From Methylophilus medardicus (GTDB lineage Bacteria; Pseudomonadota; Gammaproteobacteria; Burkholderiales; Methylophilaceae): DNA of 64,000 bases. Under the pieces are notes generated by a model. The model saw only the letters and a list, made by a program, of their open reading frames with translations. It was not told the DNA's origin and ran no database searches. Below, piece after piece: positions 44,488-53,737 of this stretch. Within the stretch, counting starts at the first letter, position 1; each line of letters opens with the position of its first letter. Location of the stretch: positions 744,001 to 808,000 of the forward strand of contig NZ_CP040948.1 of assembly GCF_006363955.1 (NCBI RefSeq), given 5' to 3'. The position numbers were made by a program, and so were the translations under genes.

Positions 44488-45648
44488 ATGGATAGTACGC
44501 AAACCACTGGCGATCACGGCCAAACTGAAAAATTTGTGAATGACCTGCTCAAGCTGATGGTCACACGTAAAGCATCCGATCTTTTTATCACGGCGGGCTT
44601 TCCGCCAGCGATGAAGATCGATGGCAAACTGACACCGGTCTCGTCACAAACCCTCACCACGCAACAAACAGCTGAAATTGCAACCGCCGTCATGAATGAC
44701 AAGCAGGCGCAAGAGTTCAAGCAGACGATGGAATGTAATTTTGCCATCAGCATGGCGGCGGTTGGCCGCTTTCGTGTCAATACGTTTATTCAGCGTAGTG
44801 CTGTTGGCTTGGTGTTTCGGGTGATTAACACCAATATTCCCAAGTTTGATGACTTGAAGTTGCCAGTGATTTTGAAAGAAGTGGTGATGGCCAAACGTGG
44901 CCTGATCATTTTTGTGGGCGGCACTGGCTCTGGTAAGTCAACGTCAATGGCGGCAATGTTAGGCCATCGCAATGAAAGTAGTTATGGCCACATTATTACC
45001 ATTGAAGACCCGGTTGAGTTTATTCATGGCCATCGCAATTGTATTGTCACTCAGCGTGAAGTGGGCGTGGATACGGAGAGCTGGCATGCTGCGCTTAAAA
45101 ACACGCTGCGTCAGGCACCCGATGTGATTATGATTGGGGAGATTCGGGATCGCGAAACCATGGATTATGCGATTGCGTTCTCAGAGACCGGACATTTGTG
45201 TTTGGCTACCTTGCACGCCAATAGTACCAATCAGGCGCTGGACCGCATTATTAACTTTTTCCCTGAAGAGCGTCGTCAGCAGTTGTTGATGGACTTATCA
45301 CTCAATCTACGCTGTGTCGCTTCACAGCGTTTGATCCCCAAAACGGATGGCAGCGGCCGCGTGGCAGCGGTGGAGGTGTTGCTGCATTCGCCCTTGATTT
45401 CTGACCTGATTTACAAGGGCGACGTACACGCCATCAAAGAGATCATGGCTAAATCACGTGAGCTGGGGATGCAGACATTCGACCAAGCATTGTTTGATTT
45501 ATTTGAATCTGGTCAGATTAGTTATGACGATGCTTTGCGCAATGCCGATTCGGTCAATGACTTGCGTTTAAAATTCAAACTCAATAGCAAAGTGACCAAT
45601 CCTGAGAATCAGGAGCGCAGCAAGATTTCAGATTTAGACATTTTGTAG
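44488..45648 (+). CDS. pilU: Type IV pilus retraction ATPase PilU
   Basis: A 386-residue PilT paralogue and auxiliary retraction motor. Walker A GGTGSGKST (about residue 150), EDPVEFIH, GEIRD and FSETGHLCLATLHAN are present; the N-terminus KFVNDLLKLMVTRKASDLFITAG is PilU-like, and the tail extends beyond PilT by about 30 residues. The ATG follows the pilT stop within a few bases. Confidence 0.97.
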   Translation: MDSTQTTGDHGQTEKFVNDLLKLMVTRKASDLFITAGFPPAMKIDGKLTPVSSQTLTTQQTAEIATAVMNDKQAQEFKQTMECNFAISMAAVGRFRVNTFIQRSAVGLVFRVINTNIPKFDDLKLPVILKEVVMAKRGLIIFVGGTGSGKSTSMAAMLGHRNESSYGHIITIEDPVEFIHGHRNCIVTQREVGVDTESWHAALKNTLRQAPDVIMIGEIRDRETMDYAIAFSETGHLCLATLHANSTNQALDRIINFFPEERRQQLLMDLSLNLRCVASQRLIPKTDGSGRVAAVEVLLHSPLISDLIYKGDVHAIKEIMAKSRELGMQTFDQALFDLFESGQISYDDALRNADSVNDLRLKFKLNSKVTNPENQERSKISDLDIL

Positions 45649-45677
45649 ACGCGCTACTAAGTTAGCGCAATCTAAAA

Positions 45678-45712
45678 CACGTCTGCGATGCTTAAAAGTA
45701 TCGCAGGCGTGC
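45678..45712. terminator. Hairpin between convergent pilU and pyrC'
   Basis: Stem CACGTCTGCGAT / ATCGCAGGCGTG (one mismatch) around a ten-base loop, with TAAAA before it and TTTTA shortly after; likely the shared transcription end. Confidence 0.6.
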
Positions 45713-45721
45713 TGCTTTTAG

Positions 45722-47014
45722 CTACCGAGATTGCAAGGTTTCTTGCTGAAATACCAGCTTGCCTTGGGTTAAAGTGGTGGTAACTTTGCCAGTGACCGCG
45801 TGATTGACAAACGGCGTGTTTTTGCCCTGACTGGTCAAGGCGCGGCCATCTACCCGCCACTCCATTTCCGGGTCATAAATCACCACATCTGCGCTGGCAC
45901 CTACCTGCAGGTGCCCAGCGGCGATACCCAAGATATTCGCCGGTGTTTGGGTGATTTTTGTCAGTGCTTGTGTTGGTGCAAGCTTGGCTTGTGCAGCCCA
46001 TTTCAGGGTGAGTGGCAACAGTAGCTCAAGCGCTGAAGCGCCCGCATGCGATTCGGCAAACGGCAGTGCCTTGGCGTCATCATCCACCGGCGTATGGTCT
46101 GAGCAAATCGCATCCAGGGTGCCATCCAACAAGCCGGCGCGCAGTGCATCCCGGTCTCGCTGTGTACGCACAGGCGGTTTTAAATGCACCATGCTGTCGA
46201 AAAAGCCAATGTCCATATCGGTCAGGTGCAAGTGTTGAATACTCACATCCGCAGATAATGCCATGCCAGATTGTTTGGCTTGACGGATCAGTTCGACTGA
46301 CTCTGCGGTAGAGACCCGCGCAATGTGCAATTTGACGCCGGTGGCTTGCGCAATACGTAACATGGTTTGCAAGGCTATGCTTTCTGCCGCAGAAGGAATC
46401 CCTTTGAGACCTAACCGAGAGGCGACTTCGCCATCATGCGCGACACCATTTTTAGCCAGGTAAGGATCCTCGGCGCGCATAAACAAGGTGTAACCAAAAG
46501 AGGCCGCATACTCAAACGCGCGCCACAGTACCTGTGTATCGACAATGGCAGTATCCGCTTGCGAGAAGCCGACGCAGCCGGCCGCCGTTAAGGCATACAT
46601 TTCAGTCAGCAATTGGCCTTGAAGTTGACGAGTGACCGCGCCCAACGGATACACGTGGGCCAGTGCTTGAGATTTGGCACGGTGCTTAAGCATCTCTACC
46701 AAGCCTGGCTCATCTAATACGGGGTCAGTGTCTGGCGGGCAAGCGAGGCTGGTCACGCCACCGGCCATGGCTGCACGTAACTCGCTGAGCAAGGTGGCTT
46801 TGTATTCGCTGCCTGGTTCACGCAGGCGGGCGCATAAATCAACCAAGCCGGGTAGTACCCATTTGCCCGTGGCATCCAGTGTTTGATCAGCGATAAAGTC
46901 AGCCGGTGCTTCGCCAATCGCGACAATATTGCCGTCGGCGATATACAGGTCTTTGACTTGATCCAGTGATTGGCTGGCATCCATGAGCCGGCCTTGTTTG
47001 ATGAGGATATTCAT
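45722..47014 (-). CDS. pyrC': Catalytically defective dihydroorotase homologue (PyrC'/PyrX)
   Basis: A 430-residue amidohydrolase-fold protein. In active enzymes the first motif is D-x-H-x-H-x-R-E-P-G; here residues 59-68 read [10 protein letters not shown], so both zinc His are Cys61 and Arg63. The later zinc site normally H-I-x-H-V-S is HIARVST, losing a third His. [12 protein letters not shown] is retained. In Pseudomonas such a non-catalytic partner assembles with PyrB into a large ATCase. A true dihydroorotase must lie elsewhere. ATG overlaps the pyrB stop by four bases. Confidence 0.9.
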   Translation of the reverse strand: MNILIKQGRLMDASQSLDQVKDLYIADGNIVAIGEAPADFIADQTLDATGKWVLPGLVDLCARLREPGSEYKATLLSELRAAMAGGVTSLACPPDTDPVLDEPGLVEMLKHRAKSQALAHVYPLGAVTRQLQGQLLTEMYALTAAGCVGFSQADTAIVDTQVLWRAFEYAASFGYTLFMRAEDPYLAKNGVAHDGEVASRLGLKGIPSAAESIALQTMLRIAQATGVKLHIARVSTAESVELIRQAKQSGMALSADVSIQHLHLTDMDIGFFDSMVHLKPPVRTQRDRDALRAGLLDGTLDAICSDHTPVDDDAKALPFAESHAGASALELLLPLTLKWAAQAKLAPTQALTKITQTPANILGIAAGHLQVGASADVVIYDPEMEWRVDGRALTSQGKNTPFVNHAVTGKVTTTLTQGKLVFQQETLQSR

Positions 47015-47967
47015 GCGGCGTTGCCTCCCCCAAGAATGGCCATCACCGCCATGCGCACTGCAATGCCATAGGTGACTTGCGGCAGAATCACGGATTGCTT
47101 CCCGTCGGCGACAGCGGAGTCGATTTCGACGCCTCGATTCATCGGTCCGGGGTGCATCACGATCGCATCCGGTCTGGCAAGGGCCAACCGTTCAGGCGTC
47201 AGGCCAAACGTTTGAAAAAATTCTTGCGAGCTAGGGAGCAAGGCACCAGACATGCGCTCATTTTGCAGTCGCAGCATCATGACCACATCGACATCCTTGA
47301 GGCCTTGCTCCATATTGTGAAATACCTGTACGCCTAGTTTTTCGACATCGGTCGGCAACAAGGTGCGTGGGGCGATGACGCGGATCTCGGGCACGCCCAA
47401 GGTGGTTAATGCGTGAATTTCACTGCGGGCAACGCGGGAATGCAAAACATCGCCCACAATAGCCACGCGCAGATTGTGCATTTCTGGTTTGTATTTGCGG
47501 ATAGTAAATACGTCAAGCAACCCTTGAGTAGGGTGCGCATGGCGGCCATCGCCGGCGTTGATTACACTGATGTGGGGCGGCACATGCTGTGCAATAAAAT
47601 GTGCCGCGCCACTTTGCTGATGACGTACCACAAACATGTCCGCGTGCATGGCGATCAAGTTGTTCACCGTATCCAGAATGGTCTCGCCTTTGGATTGCGA
47701 TGAGGTGCTCACATTGAGGTTGAGCACATCCGCCGACAGACGTTTGGCTGCAATTTCAAATGTGGTGCGCGTACGCGTGCTGTTTTCAAAGAAAATATTG
47801 CACACCGTTTTGCCGCGCAGTAACGGCACCTTTTTCACTTCACGCTCGGCCACGCCGACAAAGTTTTCGGCGGTATCCAAAATGTCGTTGAGGATGCGTT
47901 TGGGAAGCCCTTCGATACTGAGTAGGTGCTGTAATTGTCCCTGCGCATTGAGTTGCGGGTTATACAT
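47011..47967 (-). CDS. pyrB: Aspartate carbamoyltransferase catalytic subunit
   Basis: A 318-residue enzyme, committed step of pyrimidine synthesis. The start [12 protein letters not shown] lies within the end of pyrR, with GGGAG upstream. Carbamoyl-phosphate motif [19 protein letters not shown] (about residue 53), [21 protein letters not shown] and [12 protein letters not shown] are intact. No regulatory pyrI subunit is nearby, matching the class in which a PyrC-type partner provides the complex. Confidence 0.97.
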   Translation of the reverse strand: MYNPQLNAQGQLQHLLSIEGLPKRILNDILDTAENFVGVAEREVKKVPLLRGKTVCNIFFENSTRTRTTFEIAAKRLSADVLNLNVSTSSQSKGETILDTVNNLIAMHADMFVVRHQQSGAAHFIAQHVPPHISVINAGDGRHAHPTQGLLDVFTIRKYKPEMHNLRVAIVGDVLHSRVARSEIHALTTLGVPEIRVIAPRTLLPTDVEKLGVQVFHNMEQGLKDVDVVMMLRLQNERMSGALLPSSQEFFQTFGLTPERLALARPDAIVMHPGPMNRGVEIDSAVADGKQSVILPQVTYGIAVRMAVMAILGGGNAA

Positions 47968-48502
47968 GGGTGGTGGCTCCCTTATTTGCAAGCGGGGTAG
48001 ACTCGGCGATGCTCAGATGCAAGCGCCCTTGCGTATTCATGGCTAGCTCATAAGATTGGTGTGCTAATAATGGTAGGTCTGCACCGACCATGTCTGGGCG
48101 AATCGGCAGTTGCGCGCCGCCACGGTTTATCAATACCGCAAGTTGCACCGACGCGGGACGGCCATGATCAAATAATTCGTTCATCACGGCGCGGGTGGTA
48201 CGTCCGGTATAAAAAATATCATCCACTAAAATAATGTGTTTGGCGTTCACGTCAAAAGGCATCTGTGCTGGTTGCGCCGCTGTTTTGAGGCCGCGTTGCG
48301 CGTAGTCATCACGGTACATGGCAGCATCCAATTTGCCATGCGGGATGTCCCGGCCAAGCTCAGCCTGCAAACGATGCAGCAATCTTTCCATCAGCCACAC
48401 GCCGCCGGTATAAATCCCCACTAGTACCGTTTGGTCTTGAATGCGAGGCTTCAGTTGTTGATACAAATGTTCAAGCAGTTGTTCGGGGTCAGGTAAGGTC
48501 AT
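47960..48502 (-). CDS. pyrR: PyrR bifunctional regulator/uracil phosphoribosyltransferase
   Basis: A 180-residue PRTase-fold protein. The PRPP-binding motif [15 protein letters not shown] (about residues 98-112) and [10 protein letters not shown] are typical PyrR. In Gram-positives PyrR attenuates pyr mRNA; I see no anti-terminator-like structure upstream here, where ruvX overlaps its start, so any regulation must differ. Stop overlaps the pyrB start by eight bases. Confidence 0.94.
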   Translation of the reverse strand: MTLPDPEQLLEHLYQQLKPRIQDQTVLVGIYTGGVWLMERLLHRLQAELGRDIPHGKLDAAMYRDDYAQRGLKTAAQPAQMPFDVNAKHIILVDDIFYTGRTTRAVMNELFDHGRPASVQLAVLINRGGAQLPIRPDMVGADLPLLAHQSYELAMNTQGRLHLSIAESTPLANKGATTHV

Positions 48503-49038
48503 GATTGTCCAGTGCTGTCATGGGGATCTGCTGATAAGGCACGCGTATGGTAGGTATCAAAATACGATTGTAAAATAGTCTGGGCCGCAACTTGATCTAA
48601 CAACAGTTTTTGTGCGCGGCCTTTAATCCCCGCCTCGCTCAGTGATTGCGAAGCCTCGGCTGAAGTCAAACGCTCATCGATCATCACCACCGGCAAATTA
48701 AAACGGCCCTCAAGACGTTGCGCAAATTTTTGTGCCAACGCCGTCATGGCATGCGCCTCACCTTCCATGGACATCGGTAAGCCGACAACCAGCAGGCAAG
48801 GCCGCCATTCTTGCAATAATGCGTCAATCTGCGCAAATTTGGCGGCATTTTCTTCTGCGTCTATGGTCAGCAGCGGGTGTGCCAGCTTGAGCAAGGTGTC
48901 ACCCACGCCCACCCCGATGCGTTTTTCGCCAAAATCAAAGGCTAATACTGTGCCACTGACATCAGGATAACGTCGTTGGGTAATTGGTAAATGGCTTTGG
49001 TTGAGGGGTTGTTTACCGCGCTTGATCGCATCAGGCAT
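48499..49038 (-). CDS. ruvX: Holliday junction resolvase-like RuvX (YqgF)
   Basis: About 179 residues with start MPDAIKRGKQPLNQ. The RNase H-fold motif VLAFDFGEKRIGVGVGD (about residue 30) and the later DERLTSAEASQSL and DQVAAQTILQSYFD motifs are diagnostic. YqgF acts in processing of pre-16S rRNA 5' end in E. coli, with resolvase activity in others. Overlaps algH by eight bases and pyrR by four. Confidence 0.95.
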   Translation of the reverse strand: MPDAIKRGKQPLNQSHLPITQRRYPDVSGTVLAFDFGEKRIGVGVGDTLLKLAHPLLTIDAEENAAKFAQIDALLQEWRPCLLVVGLPMSMEGEAHAMTALAQKFAQRLEGRFNLPVVMIDERLTSAEASQSLSEAGIKGRAQKLLLDQVAAQTILQSYFDTYHTRALSADPHDSTGQS

Positions 49039-49636
49039 GGCCAGCGACCTCTGATAACGTCGCAAAGTCGACCCCAAGTTGATGCATGGCCCAGGCTAGT
49101 TTGTCGTCATTAGGTAATTTAAAAATGAGTTTATGCAACTGTTGATGGTCTGTCAGTGGCAAATTCAACCAAGCGTTTGCCTGGATTTCTTCTTCGAGTT
49201 GGCCTGCAGACCAACCGGTGTAGCCCAACGCAATGAACATATCTTGTGGCGCTTCATCGCGGGCGGCGGCTTCTAAAATGTCCTTGGATGAGGTCATGGC
49301 TAATCCATCAGACAGTTCCATGGTGGTATTGAACTCAGTGGCAGGCGTATGCAAGACAAAGCCACGTTCGACTTGCACGGGGCCACCAAAATGCACTTGG
49401 CGTTCTTGTTGGTAATCCGTCTCGCACGACATGTCTAGCTGTTCAAACAAGTCGCCCACATTGATTTGCAGCGGATGATTGAGGATCATGCCCATGGCGC
49501 CGTCGGCATCGTGGTTACATACCAGAATCACGCTTTTGCTGAAGTAGGGGTCTTCCATCGCCGGCATGGCGATGAGGATTTGTCCGGTCAGATTCATCCG
49601 TGTGTCATTAGACGCTAACGCTAACTGTTCATTCAT
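49031..49636 (-). CDS. algH: YqgE/AlgH family protein
   Basis: A 201-residue protein of UPF0301. LTGQILIAMPAMEDPYFSKSVILVCNHDADGAMGMILNHPL, VHFGGPVQVERGFVLHTP and ALGYTGWSAGQLEEEI are the family signatures. The exact function is unsettled. The start at base 49636 gives a four-base overlap with the ribBX stop; an internal ATG giving MNLTGQILIAMP could also be the true start. Confidence 0.94.
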   Translation of the reverse strand: MNEQLALASNDTRMNLTGQILIAMPAMEDPYFSKSVILVCNHDADGAMGMILNHPLQINVGDLFEQLDMSCETDYQQERQVHFGGPVQVERGFVLHTPATEFNTTMELSDGLAMTSSKDILEAAARDEAPQDMFIALGYTGWSAGQLEEEIQANAWLNLPLTDHQQLHKLIFKLPNDDKLAWAMHQLGVDFATLSEVAGHA

Positions 49637-50742
49637 AAAAGGCTGGCTTCTTCCGCACTTAAATAACCGGTAATTTCTAGACCAAACCCGTCCATGCTAG
49701 GCATTTTGCGTGGCGTGGCCATCAGGCGCATTTTTTTGACATTAAGGTCGAGTAAAATTTGTGAGCCGATACCGTAATTTCGTAATTCTTGGTTGAGCAC
49801 CTGTTTTTGGTCTGCGCGCAGAATACGATCCGTCAACCCTAAGCCATCCTCATCATGGTTGATCAGCACGATCACCCCACACGGCACTTTGCTGATCACG
49901 CGCATCGCTTCTAGCAGATTCCAGCTGTGCGCTTGATGGCTACGATCGAGCAGGTCGATCATCGACAGTGGCTCATGCACTCTAACCAACACCTCTGTGC
50001 TGCTGTGCGGATCACCTTTGACTAATACCAGATGGGTTTCTTGTGCGATATTGTCACGGTAGGCAATGAGGCGCATGGGCCCAAAAACAGTCTCTATATT
50101 GCGTTCGGCACTGCGTTCGATCAGTGTTTCATGTGCGGCACGATAATGAATCAGGTCAGCAATCGTGCCAATTTTGATGTCATGCTCAGCCGCGACTTGC
50201 ATTAAATCGGGCAATCGTGCCATTTCACCGTCATCTTTTAAAATCTCGCAGATCACACTGGCAGGTTCGCAGCCAGCGAGTTGCGCCAAGTCGCAGCCTG
50301 CCTCAGTGTGCCCGGCGCGCACCAACACGCCACCATTCATGGCCGACAATGGGAAAATATGGCCAGGGCTGACGATACTGCGCGCATTGGCCTGTTTGGC
50401 AATCGCTGCACGGATGGTAGTGGCGCGGTCTGCCGCTGAAATGCCCGTGGTTACGCCTTCTGCGGCCTCAATGGAGACTGTAAAGTTAGTCCCCAGCCGG
50501 GTGCCATTTTTTTGCACCATGGGCGGCAAATCTAACTGACGACAACGTTGCTCGGTCAGTGTAAGACAAATCAAGCCGCGACCAAATTTGGCCATGAAGT
50601 TGATATGTTCTGCGGTGACGAATTCGGCGGCGATGACAAAATCACCTTCATTTTCACGGTGTTCGTCGTCGACCAGAATCACCATTTTTCCGGCACGAAT
50701 GTCGGCAATAATGGCTTCAATAGGGCTAATTTGCGCCGACAT
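49633..50742 (-). CDS. ribB: 3,4-Dihydroxy-2-butanone 4-phosphate synthase with degenerate GTP cyclohydrolase II half (RibBX)
   Basis: A 369-residue protein. Residues 1-205 are an intact RibB domain: [23 protein letters not shown] and [13 protein letters not shown]. The C-terminal half has the RibA fold ([13 protein letters not shown] near the end) but the zinc motif C-x-T-G-D-x-x-x-S-x-R-C-D-C-G is missing: after [10 protein letters not shown] no zinc Cys remains. Thus GTP cyclohydrolase activity is probably lost, as in 'RibBX' proteins; an active RibA must exist elsewhere. It overlaps ribE by one base. Confidence 0.93.
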   Translation of the reverse strand: MSAQISPIEAIIADIRAGKMVILVDDEHRENEGDFVIAAEFVTAEHINFMAKFGRGLICLTLTEQRCRQLDLPPMVQKNGTRLGTNFTVSIEAAEGVTTGISAADRATTIRAAIAKQANARSIVSPGHIFPLSAMNGGVLVRAGHTEAGCDLAQLAGCEPASVICEILKDDGEMARLPDLMQVAAEHDIKIGTIADLIHYRAAHETLIERSAERNIETVFGPMRLIAYRDNIAQETHLVLVKGDPHSSTEVLVRVHEPLSMIDLLDRSHQAHSWNLLEAMRVISKVPCGVIVLINHDEDGLGLTDRILRADQKQVLNQELRNYGIGSQILLDLNVKKMRLMATPRKMPSMDGFGLEITGYLSAEEASLL

Positions 50743-51335
50743 TATTCTTGTCCCCAAGCTTGCATACGTTCGACATAGCGCGCAATTAAGTCGATTTCGA
50801 GATTGACTGGGTCTCCGGCGTTGGCATATTGCATCATGGTGTGCTCCATGGTGTGCGGGATGAGATTAATGCTCACCTCGTCTTGGCTGATCTCATTCAC
50901 GGTTAGACTGATACCGTTCACGCACAAAGAGCCTTTTTTGGCGATGTATTTGCTGATGGCGTGCGGCGCGCGTATTTTAAGCAGCCAGCATTCGCCGACC
51001 GGCGCCAGGGTGGTGATGGTGCCTATCGCATCGACATGCCCCGTGACTAAATGACCGCCTAGCCGATCCGACAGTCGCATGGCTTTTTCTAGATTGACCG
51101 GCCCCGGCTTACTTAAGCCGTGCGTCACTTCGAAGGTGACTTTTGACACCATGACGTTAAAGCTATGTGCGTCGAACGCCGTCACAGTCAGGCAGACGCC
51201 ATTGACGGCAATGCTATCTCCCAGTTGCACATCTTGCATTCCCAGTTCCTCAGCTTCGATGCGTAATGCGCAGTCTTCACCATGCGGAACCACTTCGGCA
51301 ATCCTGCCGACGGTTTGAATAATCCCAGTAAACAT
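50742..51335 (-). CDS. ribE: Riboflavin synthase alpha subunit
   Basis: A 197-residue enzyme that dismutates two lumazines into riboflavin. The two lumazine-binding halves begin [15 protein letters not shown] and [11 protein letters not shown] and each carries the T-x-x-G-H-x-D type signature ([11 protein letters not shown]) and NGVCLTV / [10 protein letters not shown]. First gene of the ribE-ribBX-algH-ruvX-pyrR-pyrB-pyrC' run. No FMN riboswitch is evident in the short upstream gap before the divergent peptidase gene. Confidence 0.97.
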   Translation of the reverse strand: MFTGIIQTVGRIAEVVPHGEDCALRIEAEELGMQDVQLGDSIAVNGVCLTVTAFDAHSFNVMVSKVTFEVTHGLSKPGPVNLEKAMRLSDRLGGHLVTGHVDAIGTITTLAPVGECWLLKIRAPHAISKYIAKKGSLCVNGISLTVNEISQDEVSINLIPHTMEHTMMQYANAGDPVNLEIDLIARYVERMQAWGQE

Positions 51336-51416
51336 GGTGTGATTTTATCAGTGCTGCATGCTAAAGTAATCACATTCCATCAACATTTTTCAATAGTACG
51401 GGGTCGGAGGATTTTT

Positions 51417-52253
51417 GTGCGCCTAGATGATTTGGAAGAAAGTCAGCATGTTGAAGACAGTCGTGGCCGTGGAATGGTGGGCGGTCGCAGTATTGGCATT
51501 GGAACAATTGCGCTTGCGCTGGTTGCCATGTATTTTGGCGTAGACCCTAATCTGGTGCTCAACAGTGCTCAGCAGACACCATCTGCAACGTCCGCGCAAA
51601 CGGCGCCCGCAGACAAGGCTGACCCGCAGATTAAGTTTGTTTCACAAGTGCTGTGGAGCACCGAGCAAGTTTGGCAAGGCTTGTTTTCTGCGGCAGGGCA
51701 GCAATATCAGCCACCTACGCTCGACATTTTTTCGGATGCAACGCAGACAGCCTGCGGCCAAGGTCAAGCCGCGATGGGGCCTTTTTATTGCCCGGCCGAT
51801 CAAAAGGTGTATATCGATCTGCAATTTTATCAAGCGTTGCAATCACGTTTTAAAGCCCCCGGCGACTTTGCACAGGCTTACGTGATCGCGCACGAGGTGG
51901 GCCATCACGTGCAGCATTTGCTTGGGACCTCGGCGAGAGTGCAGCAAGCCAGACAGCAAGCGCGCTCAGAGGCGGCTTCAAACGCGTACTCTGTCCAGTT
52001 AGAGTTGCAGGCAGATTGCTATGCCGGGGTGTGGGCGCATCATGCCGATCAGCAGTTTCGCGTGCTTCAAGCGGGAGATGTTGAAGAGGCTCTTCGCGCC
52101 GCAACTGCGATCGGTGATGATGCCTTGCAAAAGCAGGCACAAGGCTATGTGGTGCCAGACAGCTTTACCCACGGCAGTTCAGCGCAGCGCGTGCATTGGT
52201 TTCAACAAGGTTTGCAATCTGGCCAAGTCAACGATTGCAACACATTTAAATAG
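51417..52253 (+). CDS. YpfJ family neutral zinc metallopeptidase
   Basis: About 278 residues. The GTG start after a GGAGG site yields (M)RLDDLEESQHVEDSRG, the YpfJ N-terminus; then a membrane anchor (about residues 30-50, IGTIALALVAMYFGV). The active site AHEVGHHVQHLLG (HExxH) lies near residue 160 and QADCYAGVWAHH provides the third ligand region. C-terminal GSSAQRVHWFQQGLQSG is typical. Substrate unknown. Confidence 0.93.
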   Translation: MRLDDLEESQHVEDSRGRGMVGGRSIGIGTIALALVAMYFGVDPNLVLNSAQQTPSATSAQTAPADKADPQIKFVSQVLWSTEQVWQGLFSAAGQQYQPPTLDIFSDATQTACGQGQAAMGPFYCPADQKVYIDLQFYQALQSRFKAPGDFAQAYVIAHEVGHHVQHLLGTSARVQQARQQARSEAASNAYSVQLELQADCYAGVWAHHADQQFRVLQAGDVEEALRAATAIGDDALQKQAQGYVVPDSFTHGSSAQRVHWFQQGLQSGQVNDCNTFK

Positions 52254-52278
52254 GCATGTTAAGTATTAGAATTGAGTT

Positions 52279-52899
52279 ATGACGCAATCGACCACGCCCG
52301 ATCAAGATCAGCATTTAATTGAAACAACGGTCTCTAGCGAGATCATGGCGCAGGGCAAAATGCTCACCGTGCGTTATGACGAGGCACGTTTACCTAATGG
52401 GTTGATCAGCGGCCGTGAGTATGTGACCCATCCGGGTGCGGTGGTCGTGGTCGCCCTTACCCAAGCGGGGGAGGTGGTGCTTGAGCGTCAGTTCCGTTAT
52501 CCGCTGCATCAAGTGTTTATTGAATTGCCAGCGGGCAAGATCGATGCTGGCGAGCCCATATTATTAACAGGGCAGCGCGAGTTGTTGGAAGAGACCGGTT
52601 ACAGCGCGCAGCAATGGATCAAACTGGGGGTGCAGCATCCTTGCATCGGCTATTCGAACGAAGTCATCCACATTTATTTGGCACTCGATCTGCATTTGGG
52701 TAACCATGCCAGAGATGTCGATGAGGCGATGGATGTGTTTGTCTGGCCATTTGAACAAGTGATGCAGGCAATTGAGCTTGGTGAGATCACCGATAGCAAA
52801 ACCATGTCAGCCATGCTGCTGGCTGAGCGCTATTTATTGAAACACGGCTTGCCAACAGGCGACATCGGTGGTGTGTTCAATCAAGATGTCTCGAGATAA
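52279..52899 (+). CDS. Nudix hydrolase, ADP-ribose pyrophosphatase type
   Basis: A 206-residue enzyme. The Nudix box is readable as GKIDAGEPILLTGQRELLEETGY (G-x5-E-x7-REL-x-EE-x-G, about residues 86-108) within the fold IELPAGKI; the preceding beta region VVVVALTQAGEVVLERQFRYPLHQVFIE is that of ADP-sugar pyrophosphatases. It precedes the NAD-binding gene by two bases. Confidence 0.9.
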   Translation: MTQSTTPDQDQHLIETTVSSEIMAQGKMLTVRYDEARLPNGLISGREYVTHPGAVVVVALTQAGEVVLERQFRYPLHQVFIELPAGKIDAGEPILLTGQRELLEETGYSAQQWIKLGVQHPCIGYSNEVIHIYLALDLHLGNHARDVDEAMDVFVWPFEQVMQAIELGEITDSKTMSAMLLAERYLLKHGLPTGDIGGVFNQDVSR

Positions 52900-52901
52900 T
52901 T

Positions 52902-53729
52902 ATGCACATTTTACAAATCGGATGTGGGGCCTTGGGTCGCTTGATTGCGCAAGCCAGCTTAGAGCATGGTCATGAAGTGACGATCGTCAGGCGTTCGCCT
53001 CTGCCAGTGCCGAGTGGGGCGCAAGCGCTGTATATGGATGTTGTCGATGGGGCAGGCTTGTCCGCCTTGCGTAAGGTGCAAGCGGATATTGTGTTGTATT
53101 GCTTGGCGCCGGTTGAGGGGCAAAGTTACTTGCAGACCTATGTGGAGGGATTGCGCAATGTGCTGGCAAACCTATGTATGGACTCACTGAAACACGTTTT
53201 TTTTATTTCTAGCACTGGCGTTTATGGCGAGCACCAGGGCGAATGGATTGATGATGACACGCCCGCCATCCCGGCGGACGAGCAAGGACAGCTGATTTTG
53301 GATGCTGAGCGCTTGTTAGCATCGCTGGCATGCGGACATACGGCGCTGCGTGTCTCAGGTATTTATGGCCCGCAACGGCTTTATCTATTGCGCATGCTAC
53401 AAAATCCGGCGCGTTGGCCCAAGCAAACCCACTGGACCAATCGCATGCATGAAGCAGATGTGGCGTCGGCTGTGGTGCATTTCTATCAGTGCGTGCAGGA
53501 TCAAAAGCCCTTGCCACATCATTGCATACTGAGTGACGGCGCATCTGCCCCACAGCATACGGTATTACAGTGGCTAGCAGCGCAACAGCAGGTAGCCGCG
53601 CCAGAATCCCCACCGTTACTGCCCGCATCTGGTAAACGCATTCGCGCACATTTTTTACAACTCAGTGGCTTCCAACCGCAGTTTTCCGACTATCGTGCGG
53701 GGTATGCAGCCATTTTATCGAGCCTCTGA
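52902..53729 (+). CDS. NAD(P)-binding epimerase-type protein (YeeZ-like)
   Basis: A 275-residue Rossmann protein. The dinucleotide motif is IGCGALGRLIAQ (residues 6-17), not the usual G-x-x-G-x-x-G of SDRs but like YeeZ. FFISSTGVYGEHQGEWIDDDTPAIP, LRVSGIYGPQRL and RMHEADVASAVVHFY match the extended SDR epimerase pattern. Substrate unknown. Confidence 0.85.
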   Translation: MHILQIGCGALGRLIAQASLEHGHEVTIVRRSPLPVPSGAQALYMDVVDGAGLSALRKVQADIVLYCLAPVEGQSYLQTYVEGLRNVLANLCMDSLKHVFFISSTGVYGEHQGEWIDDDTPAIPADEQGQLILDAERLLASLACGHTALRVSGIYGPQRLYLLRMLQNPARWPKQTHWTNRMHEADVASAVVHFYQCVQDQKPLPHHCILSDGASAPQHTVLQWLAAQQQVAAPESPPLLPASGKRIRAHFLQLSGFQPQFSDYRAGYAAILSSL

Positions 53730-53737
53730 CGGTGCGC

